NCBI GenBank assembly: GCA_964593725.1
Contig: CAZQJS010000001.1
Coordinates: forward strand, 1 to 64,000
Direction of reading: 5' to 3'
Length of the DNA: 64,000 bases
Origin: JAIOSM01 sp964593725
GTDB taxonomy: Bacteria; Desulfobacterota; Desulfobacteria; Desulfobacterales; Desulfobacteraceae
Shown here: positions 58,396-64,000 of the stretch, in pieces
Position numbering within the stretch: the first letter of the stretch is position 1
How the letters are laid out: each line of letters begins with the position of its first letter
Made by a program: the position numbers and the translations under genes
The notes under the pieces: model-generated
Told to the model about the DNA's origin: nothing
The model's database searches: none
The model's input: the letters and a program-made list of their open reading frames with translations, nothing else

Positions 58396-59548
58396 TGGCC
58401 ATTTTTTTATTATACCAATTCATAAAAGCTGAAGTTGAAAGGCTGAAGATTAAATATACAGCCATAATGAGCATAACACCTTCTATGGCCTGGCCTGTTT
58501 GATTAATAGCAGTTCCAGCTACCGAAACAAAATCAGGATAACCGATTGCAACTGCAAGGGAGCTGTTTTTGGTCAGGTTAAGCATCTGGCTTGTAAGGGG
58601 AGGTATAATCACCCTTAATGCCTGGGGCAGAATAATAAGGTTTAGTACCTGGGAAGGTTTCAGGCCTATGGCCATGGCAGCTTCTGTCTGGCCGATTGTA
58701 ACCGATTGAATTCCTGCTCTCACAACCTCTGCCACAAAGGCTGCAGTGTATAGAACAAGTCCAAGAAGAAGGGCTGCAAATTCCGGGCTGATTGACAAAC
58801 CACCAGTGAAATTAAATCCATGTAATTCCGGGACATTCATTTGAGTTGGGGCACCTCCGTATAACCAGTATAGAAAAGGAAGCCCAATGAGAAGAATAAT
58901 TGCAGTGGTGTAAAATGGAAATTGTTTACCAGTACGGTCCTGCCTTTTTTTTGCCCATTTCTTTATAAAAAAAAGAGCTATGAGTGATATTATAATGCTT
59001 ACAGCCATAGTTTTGTATACAGGGTGAGCTTCAGGTATGGCAAAGATTAAACCTCTGTTGCAAAGGAAAAGGCCTTTAAAAGGGCTCAGCGCATTTCTCG
59101 GGGCTGGCAGTATTTCATAAAAAAAAGCATACCAGAAAAACAATTGCAGCAGCACAGGAATATCCTGGAAAAATTCAATGTAGATTCCAGCACATTTATT
59201 AATCAGCCAGTTCTTTGATAATCTTGCAATCCCAATCAATGTTCCAAAAACTACAGATAGAATAATACCAATAAAAGAGACAAGAAGTGTATTTAAAAAT
59301 CCAACCATAAGAGCTTTTGAGTATTTATCAGCCGGGGAATAATCTATAAGGGATTCTCCGATTTCAAAGGCTGCTTCATGGTTCATAAACCCAAAGCCCG
59401 TTGCAATGGACTGCTGTTCGAGATTAGCCGTTGTATTGGAGATAAGATACCATGCAGTAAACGCAAATAAGAATACTGCACCGATCTGATAACCAATAGA
59501 ACGTTTATCAGGATCATACCAGAATGATATGTTTTTTGAAGTTTTCAT
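58382..59548 (-). CDS. Amino-acid ABC transporter permease (AapQ/BztB type)
   Basis: A 388-residue permease. The BPD domain contains GIQSVTIGQTEAAMAIGLKP then LPQALRVIIPPLTSQMLNLT, the usual EAA loop with the PAAT-type PPLTSQ. The long N-terminal part (first helix near 17-38, then NHEAAFEIGESLIDYS) is as in AapQ. It pairs with the AapM-type permease next to it. A hairpin (59596-59629) lies between this gene and the binding-protein gene. Confidence 0.92.
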   Translation of the reverse strand: MKTSKNISFWYDPDKRSIGYQIGAVFLFAFTAWYLISNTTANLEQQSIATGFGFMNHEAAFEIGESLIDYSPADKYSKALMVGFLNTLLVSFIGIILSVVFGTLIGIARLSKNWLINKCAGIYIEFFQDIPVLLQLFFWYAFFYEILPAPRNALSPFKGLFLCNRGLIFAIPEAHPVYKTMAVSIIISLIALFFIKKWAKKRQDRTGKQFPFYTTAIILLIGLPFLYWLYGGAPTQMNVPELHGFNFTGGLSISPEFAALLLGLVLYTAAFVAEVVRAGIQSVTIGQTEAAMAIGLKPSQVLNLIILPQALRVIIPPLTSQMLNLTKNSSLAVAIGYPDFVSVAGTAINQTGQAIEGVMLIMAVYLIFSLSTSAFMNWYNKKMAIVER

Positions 59549-59595
59549 TATAATAAATCTAAATTGATTGGGACTTTATTAAAACAGTTGAAAAA

Positions 59596-59629
59596 TTATT
59601 ATGGTGCAATATACATTGCACCATAATAA
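59596..59629 (-). terminator. Perfect 15-bp stem-loop between binding-protein and permease genes
   Basis: TTATTATGGTGCAAT / ATTGCACCATAATAA with a 4-base loop; on the minus strand it is followed by TTTTTC. This is terminator-like, placed between the binding-protein gene and the AapQ-type permease, as in the peptide operon at 6.5 kb. Confidence 0.82.
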
Positions 59630-59647
59630 ACTTTTAAATAATATATA

Positions 59648-60661
59648 TTACTTAAACGGAGGAGAGTACATCAGTCCACCGTTGGTCCAGAGGGCATTAA
59701 GTCCTCTCTTGAGCCCAAGCTGGGTGTTTACTCCGACGTTTCTCTCAAATACTTCACCATAATTACCAACAAGTTTAATTATATTATAGGCGAATTTTTC
59801 ATCAAGACCCAGTGCTTTTCCATTACCCTTTGTAACGCCTAAAAATCTTTTGATTTTCGGGTTTTTACTTTTCAGCATTTTATCCACATTTTTAGATGTA
59901 ATTCCAAGTTCTTCAGCATTTATTAAGGCAAGCACGGAATAATTGACTATATCTTTCCATTTATTGTCTCCATGCCGTACAGCAGGAGCAAGGGGCTCTT
60001 TGGAAATGATTTCAGGAAGAATCATGTAATCAGCAGGATTGGGTGCTACTGCGCGTTGTCCTGCGAGCTGTGAAGCATCTGAAGTCAAGCAGTCACATCG
60101 GCCTGCGAAAAATGCTTTGTTCAATTCAGCTGTGTTTTCAATAACCACAGGTTTCATTTTCATTCCATTGGCTCTGAAATAATCTGCAACATTTAATTCA
60201 GTTGTAGTTCCCGGAAGTACACATACAGTTGCGCCATTAAGCTCCTTAGCACTTTTTACACCAAGTTTTTTAGGCACAAGAAATCCCTGGCCGTCATAAT
60301 AATTAACCACACAAAAGTCAAGACCAAGAGCAGTGTCTCTGCTCAATGTCTGGGTGCAGTTTCTGAAAAGCATGTCAATTTCACCTGACTGAAGTGCAGT
60401 GAATCTTGTTTTTGCTGTCAACGGGGTGAATTTTAATTTATCAGGGCTTCCAAAGACTGCAACTGAAACAGCTCTGGCACAGTCAACATCAAGGCCTTTC
60501 CATACACCTTTATCATCAGCCTTACCAAAACCAAATACAGATCCGTTAACACCAACCTGAATAAATCCCTTTGCTTTAACATCTGCAAGTGTATCTGCCA
60601 TGGATACGGCTGCAAACATAAAAACAGTTAAACTGATAATAATAAATTTCATGAACTTCAT
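59648..60661 (-). CDS. General amino-acid ABC transporter substrate-binding protein (AapJ/BztA type)
   Basis: A 337-residue periplasmic binding protein. The signal peptide MKFMKFIIISLTVFMFAAVS ends at MADTLADVKAKG, and GFIQVGVNGSVFGFGKADD opens the mature fold. GLDVDCARAVSVAVFGSPDK, LTAKTRFTALQSGEIDMLFR, GATVCVLPGTTTELNVADYF and the LKSKNPKIKRFLGV tail are all AapJ-type. Ligands are probably several L-amino acids. AGGAGG lies upstream; a leader dyad lies at 60704-60732. First gene of its operon. Confidence 0.93.
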   Translation of the reverse strand: MKFMKFIIISLTVFMFAAVSMADTLADVKAKGFIQVGVNGSVFGFGKADDKGVWKGLDVDCARAVSVAVFGSPDKLKFTPLTAKTRFTALQSGEIDMLFRNCTQTLSRDTALGLDFCVVNYYDGQGFLVPKKLGVKSAKELNGATVCVLPGTTTELNVADYFRANGMKMKPVVIENTAELNKAFFAGRCDCLTSDASQLAGQRAVAPNPADYMILPEIISKEPLAPAVRHGDNKWKDIVNYSVLALINAEELGITSKNVDKMLKSKNPKIKRFLGVTKGNGKALGLDEKFAYNIIKLVGNYGEVFERNVGVNTQLGLKRGLNALWTNGGLMYSPPFK

Positions 60662-60703
60662 AGGTAAATATCCTCCTTAAAATTTTGATTAATGAATACA
60701 TAT

Positions 60704-60732
60704 AAAAATGAATCGAATTCAGATTCATTTTT
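60704..60732. promoter_or_regulatory. Leader dyad upstream of the amino-acid binding-protein gene
   Basis: Inverted repeat AAAAATGAATC / GATTCATTTTT with a 7-base centre, about 45 bases before the ATG. On the minus strand it ends in TTTTTAT, so it could be an attenuator; it may instead be an operator. Confidence 0.45.
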
Positions 60733-60892
60733 AAACAAAAACATATTACTTTGCAAGTCTTATTCTGCATACCATAACCAGTTTTGTTTGCATAGAATAA
60801 AATATATAAAAATAAAGAGGATTGAATTTTTCCATGAAAAAGGGTAGATAAAAAGCTGTAACAGCAATCAAAAAAATAAAGAGAATAAATCC

Positions 60893-61552
60893 ATGTGTTA
60901 TTTTGTTCATACCCTGAGGGAGCCTGTAAATTCAATTTCCCATGCTGCAGGGGCGATAGCTTCCCTGGCAGGCCTGACATTATTAATCATATTGGCCTCA
61001 TTAAAGGGCTCGGCCTGGCATATTGTATCCTTTTCCATCTTTGGGTTAACACTTGTTATGATGTTTACATCAAGCTCAATCTACCACGGGTTGAAAATAC
61101 CTGATGAAAAGCTGGATCTCTTCCACAGGATTGATCATATAATGATTTTTCTGCTCATTGCAGGAACATATACCCCAATCTGCCTTGTACCACTGCGTGG
61201 ACCCAGGGGTTTTATAATCCTCGGTATAGTCTGGGGATTGGCACTTGCTGGAATTATACTTAAGATTTTTTTCATGAATATACCAAGGATGGTATCAACC
61301 TTGATTTACCTCATTATGGGGTGGATATGTATTGCTGCAATTGGTCCGATCATTAAAGCATTACAAGGACCTTGTATTGCATGGCTTTTTGCAGGCGGCC
61401 TTTTCTATAGCACAGGTGCTGTCATATATGCTTTAAAACAACCAGATCCTTTTCCCGGTGTTTTCGGATTCCATGAAATCTGGCATCTTTTTGTTATTTC
61501 AGGTGGTTTCTGTCACTTCTGGGTTTTCTTTAAATACCTTATTTTAATTTAA
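60893..61552 (+). CDS. Hemolysin III / PAQR-family membrane protein (YqfA-like)
   Basis: A 219-residue inner-membrane protein with seven hydrophobic helices. Family motifs: TLREPVNSISHAAGAIASLA, SSSIYHGLKIPDEKLDLFHR with the SxxxH motif and the Asp-x3-His metal residues, DHIMIFLLIAGTYTPI and the C-terminal FGFHEIWHLFVISGGFCHFW with HExxHxFV. The metal-binding His/Asp set is complete, as in PAQR hydrolases. The name hemolysin is historical; membrane-lipid homeostasis is the more probable role. The start is taken at ATG 60893, with a weak upstream site. Confidence 0.9.
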   Translation: MCYFVHTLREPVNSISHAAGAIASLAGLTLLIILASLKGSAWHIVSFSIFGLTLVMMFTSSSIYHGLKIPDEKLDLFHRIDHIMIFLLIAGTYTPICLVPLRGPRGFIILGIVWGLALAGIILKIFFMNIPRMVSTLIYLIMGWICIAAIGPIIKALQGPCIAWLFAGGLFYSTGAVIYALKQPDPFPGVFGFHEIWHLFVISGGFCHFWVFFKYLILI

Positions 61553-61566
61553 TTGTTTTTTAAAAT

Positions 61567-63402
61567 ATGTTCACAAATTTTATCTATTTTCTAACAGCTC
61601 TGATTTTATATACAACCTGCACTTATCCTGAAGGTGTATATAAGCTGCCTGACCATGCTGCAGAATATGCTGCCGGCATAATACTTTTATTTTTTTTTAC
61701 ATGTCAGTTTTTTTTTAAAAGAGTTGCAAAACAACACATGGCTGATTCAGACAATGCAGGAGCTCTGGATTATCATCTGAATAAATATATACAGAAACTC
61801 AGTATTTTTTCATTAATTATTTTCACCATTGATCTTTATTGTTTAAGGCTGAAACTTTTTTTATCAGACTATAAGTTATTTCATCTGTTTCCAACACTCC
61901 ATGCAGTATTGTTTCTTCTTTTATTTCTATTTTACCTGATAATTATCTGGAATTCAGCCTGGGTTGCACAAAAACGTTTATTTCCCGCTTCTGTTACAAG
62001 AAAAGATTATATACTGTCAAATATTTCCTTTTCCATGCCTGCCCTGATACCCTGGTTTCTATTATCCATCATTGCAGATTCAATCCAGATTATGCCCTTT
62101 AAAGCCCTTTCAGATTTTATTGCAACACCTTTCGGGGAAATTTGTTACATATTTATTTTTCTTATACTCATGGCTCTTTTCGGGCCTGTGCTGGTTCAAA
62201 AAATATGGAATTGCAGGCCCCTTGAAAATGGAATAACCAAAACACGTATACAGGAATTATGCACAAGAACAAATTTAAAATTTGCTGAAATTTTAAAATG
62301 GGAACTTTTTGGCGGATCAATGATTACTGCCGGAGTCATGGGTCTCTGGAGCAGGTTCAGATATCTGCTTGTGACTCCTGCGCTTGTTAAATTCCTTGAT
62401 GGTGATGAAATCGATGCTGTTATTTCCCATGAAATCGGACATATAAAGAAAAGACATCTTTATTTTTATGTTCTCTTTTTTGCAGGTTATATGGCATGTG
62501 TATATTTCCTTTTTAACCCTTTAATGCTTCTTATCCATTCATCTGTTACAATTGGTAAGCTTTCAGTCTATTTTAATATTAATCATGATACACTTACATC
62601 CATAGCATTCAGCTTGATTCTTATATCAGTGTTTTTATTTTATTTCAGATACATATTTGGTTATATGATGCGTAACTTTGAACGTCAGGCTGATATTTTT
62701 GTTTTTTCAGTTGTGGGAGATGTTTCAGGCCTTATTAACACTTTTTATAAAATTGTACGGTTCAGCGGGCAGTCACCTGACAAGCCGAACTGGCACCATT
62801 TCAGCATCAGCCAGAGGATCAGATTCCTGGAAGAGTGCAGGATTGAACCTGCAAAAATAAATTTACATAATAAGAAAATATCCAGAATAATCCAATGTTA
62901 TATTATCGGACTTCTACTTGTGTGCTGGGCTGGATACTCCATTAATTCCGGCTCAGGAAGTAAGTATCTCAATTCCTATATTGCAGAAAAAGTTTTGAAC
63001 CAGGTTTCACATAAAGGCGTGGCAGGCAGTGAACTTTTAGGCATAATCGGAGACTTTTCATTTAGTATGAAAAAATATAAAGATGCTTCAAAAGCCTGGG
63101 AACAGGTCATAAAACTTGAACCTGATAATATTCATGCATTGAATAATCTTGCCTGGCTGTATGCCACATGTGAAGACATTGGCCTGAGAAATAAGAAAAA
63201 ATCCCTGGAATATGCTTTGGCAGCTTTAAAGATTGAACGCGCACCCTATATTCTTGATACCTATGCAGAGGCATGTCTCTTAAATAAATTCTGCCGTGAT
63301 GCTGTGACCGCTTCAAATGAGGCTTTGAACCTGGCTGATCCCGGAAGAAAAAACTACTATTTAAAACAATACAATAAAATAAGACAAATATGTAACAATT
63401 AA
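61567..63402 (+). CDS. M48-family metallopeptidase with C-terminal TPR-like region
   Basis: A 611-residue membrane protease. The first 250 residues hold about five helices (FFTCQFFFKRVAKQH onward). The catalytic motif is AVISHEIGHIKKRHLYFYVL (HExxH), with the family's third ligand region FERQADIFVFSVVGDV downstream. Two more helices follow, then a C-terminal TPR-like part (about 500-611: YKDASKAWEQVIKLEPDNIH, ALNNLAWLYATCEDIG). M48 members such as HtpX degrade damaged membrane proteins; the TPR tail suggests a different target. It starts 14 bases after the hemolysin-III gene. Its stop overlaps the convergent radical SAM gene by four bases. Confidence 0.87.
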   Translation: MFTNFIYFLTALILYTTCTYPEGVYKLPDHAAEYAAGIILLFFFTCQFFFKRVAKQHMADSDNAGALDYHLNKYIQKLSIFSLIIFTIDLYCLRLKLFLSDYKLFHLFPTLHAVLFLLLFLFYLIIIWNSAWVAQKRLFPASVTRKDYILSNISFSMPALIPWFLLSIIADSIQIMPFKALSDFIATPFGEICYIFIFLILMALFGPVLVQKIWNCRPLENGITKTRIQELCTRTNLKFAEILKWELFGGSMITAGVMGLWSRFRYLLVTPALVKFLDGDEIDAVISHEIGHIKKRHLYFYVLFFAGYMACVYFLFNPLMLLIHSSVTIGKLSVYFNINHDTLTSIAFSLILISVFLFYFRYIFGYMMRNFERQADIFVFSVVGDVSGLINTFYKIVRFSGQSPDKPNWHHFSISQRIRFLEECRIEPAKINLHNKKISRIIQCYIIGLLLVCWAGYSINSGSGSKYLNSYIAEKVLNQVSHKGVAGSELLGIIGDFSFSMKKYKDASKAWEQVIKLEPDNIHALNNLAWLYATCEDIGLRNKKKSLEYALAALKIERAPYILDTYAEACLLNKFCRDAVTASNEALNLADPGRKNYYLKQYNKIRQICNN

Positions 63403-64000
63403 TCTTTCCGTCTTTTTTTCTTGATTAAAAATCCCATGAACTGAAAAAAATTAATGAAAAACCTGCGCCAGGAGTCAGGAGATTTCCAGATCATGGAAAT
63501 ATATCCCAGCAACACTTTATGCCGCATGAAATGTGATCTGTAAAAATCAATAAAAAGTTGATCAAGTCTTGACTTTGTTATGCCTTTGGGAACAAAAAGA
63601 AATTCCATGCAATCCATATCTTCCCACGACTCATTAAATGTGCCAAGATCTGCACCAGATTTAATCTGTTGATAGATGGGAGAGCCTGGAAAAGGTGTGA
63701 ATTTTGCAAGGTTAAAGTCATCAATGGGAAGGGAGAAAACGTATTTCTTACTCTTTTTAATACTTTGTTCAGATTCACCTGGCAGACCCATCATAAGAAG
63801 AGCTTTAACACGTATTCCTGCTTTTTTAATCATTTTTATTTTACCTTTGAGCATTTCAAGGTTGGCATTCTGCCTGTGTTGTGCCAGAAGGTTTTCATCA
63901 CCGGTTTCTATGCCAAGACTTATCATCCAGCACCCTGCAGCCTTCATTGCAGTTACAAGCTCAAGGTCAAGGTGCTCAGCTCTGGCAGCACAATTAAAAC
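63399..64000 (-). CDS. Radical SAM protein, C-terminal part (cut by window end)
   Basis: The frame stays open beyond base 64000, reading FNCAARAEHLDLELVTAMKA at the edge, so this is the 3' part of a longer gene whose SAM cluster motif lies outside. Visible are MISLGIETGDENLLAQHRQN, KALLMMGLPGESEQSIKKSK and FTPFPGSPIYQQIKSG, typical of B12-binding radical SAM proteins of the methylthiotransferase-like barrel type. Function cannot be set without the N-terminus. Its 3' end overlaps the M48 gene stop. Confidence 0.85.
   Translation of the reverse strand, partial: FNCAARAEHLDLELVTAMKAAGCWMISLGIETGDENLLAQHRQNANLEMLKGKIKMIKKAGIRVKALLMMGLPGESEQSIKKSKKYVFSLPIDDFNLAKFTPFPGSPIYQQIKSGADLGTFNESWEDMDCMEFLFVPKGITKSRLDQLFIDFYRSHFMRHKVLLGYISMIWKSPDSWRRFFINFFQFMGFLIKKKRRKD

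Overview
The window looks like core chromosome with one catabolic island from an AT-rich, strictly anaerobic deltaproteobacterium, most likely a Desulfobacterales sulfate reducer. I judge this from the density of ferredoxin-linked enzymes (an AOR-family tungsten enzyme, two sets of 2-oxoacid:ferredoxin oxidoreductases, a molybdopterin oxidoreductase), the sodium-pump decarboxylase genes, and the dnaG-rpoD and secA-clpS-clpA-aat arrangements. No species can be named from sequence reading alone. I saw no insertion sequence, prophage, integrase or CRISPR array.

Layout. 0.1-2.5 kb: a DUF89-like protein of unknown role, a NifU/IscU-like scaffold and tRNA-Arg. 2.5-8.1 kb: a complete peptide/nickel-type ABC importer (binding protein, two permeases, two ATPases), all on the minus strand. 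8.3-9.7 kb: an atypical radical-SAM-like protein lacking the usual CxxxCxxC. 9.8-23.7 kb: the catabolic island. It holds an AOR module (zinc-ribbon protein, AOR, ferredoxin) divergent from an IclR regulator; a GNAT plus DUF2080-type small-protein pair; a seven-gene run encoding a four-subunit 2-oxoacid:ferredoxin oxidoreductase followed by a three-subunit cytoplasm-facing molybdopterin oxidoreductase; a Na+-pumping decarboxylase beta subunit with a small TTG-started gamma-like subunit; and a cysteine hydrolase. 23.9-28.9 kb: glycogen phosphorylase, an EAL-HDOD protein, a second cysteine hydrolase and a SprA-type putative metalloprotease. 29.2-36.6 kb: hisB, hisA, dnaG, rpoD, tRNA-Met, a Nif3-family protein, a coiled-coil zinc-ribbon protein and RNase P RNA. 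36.6-45.7 kb: an HPr-domain fusion, ispD, a signal-less solute-binding-like protein, a protein with seven IDDLSxLI repeats, Nudix, OleD-like, YihY, HDOD and FxsA proteins. 45.8-53.8 kb: aat, clpA, clpS, secA, an M23 peptidase and argC. 53.9-56.4 kb: a second 2-oxoacid:ferredoxin oxidoreductase with fused beta-gamma subunits. 56.4-60.7 kb: a general amino-acid ABC importer. 60.9-64 kb: hemolysin III, an M48 protease and a radical SAM gene cut by the window end.

How the genes may work together. The main hypothesis concerns 14.3-21.6 kb. The Mo/W-bisPGD catalytic subunit has no Tat signal, so it should sit in the cytoplasm. It is apparently co-transcribed with a 2-oxoacid:ferredoxin oxidoreductase. 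That is the gene logic of anaerobic phenylacetate alpha-oxidation: phenylacetyl-CoA to phenylglyoxylate by PadBCD-type enzymes, then to benzoyl-CoA by phenylglyoxylate oxidoreductase. The neighbouring AOR could supply the acid from an aldehyde, and the decarboxylase could act on glutaconyl-CoA late in aromatic breakdown. The substrate is an inference. Peptide and amino-acid importers in the same window fit aromatic amino acids as a source.

Regulatory signals visible: near-consensus sigma70-type promoters before hisB, tRNA-Met, tRNA-Arg, the decarboxylase pair and the KorA gene; a 23-bp palindrome resembling IclR/KdgR-type operators before the decarboxylase; stem-loops between binding-protein and permease genes in both ABC operons; and a strong terminator after the Mo-enzyme operon.
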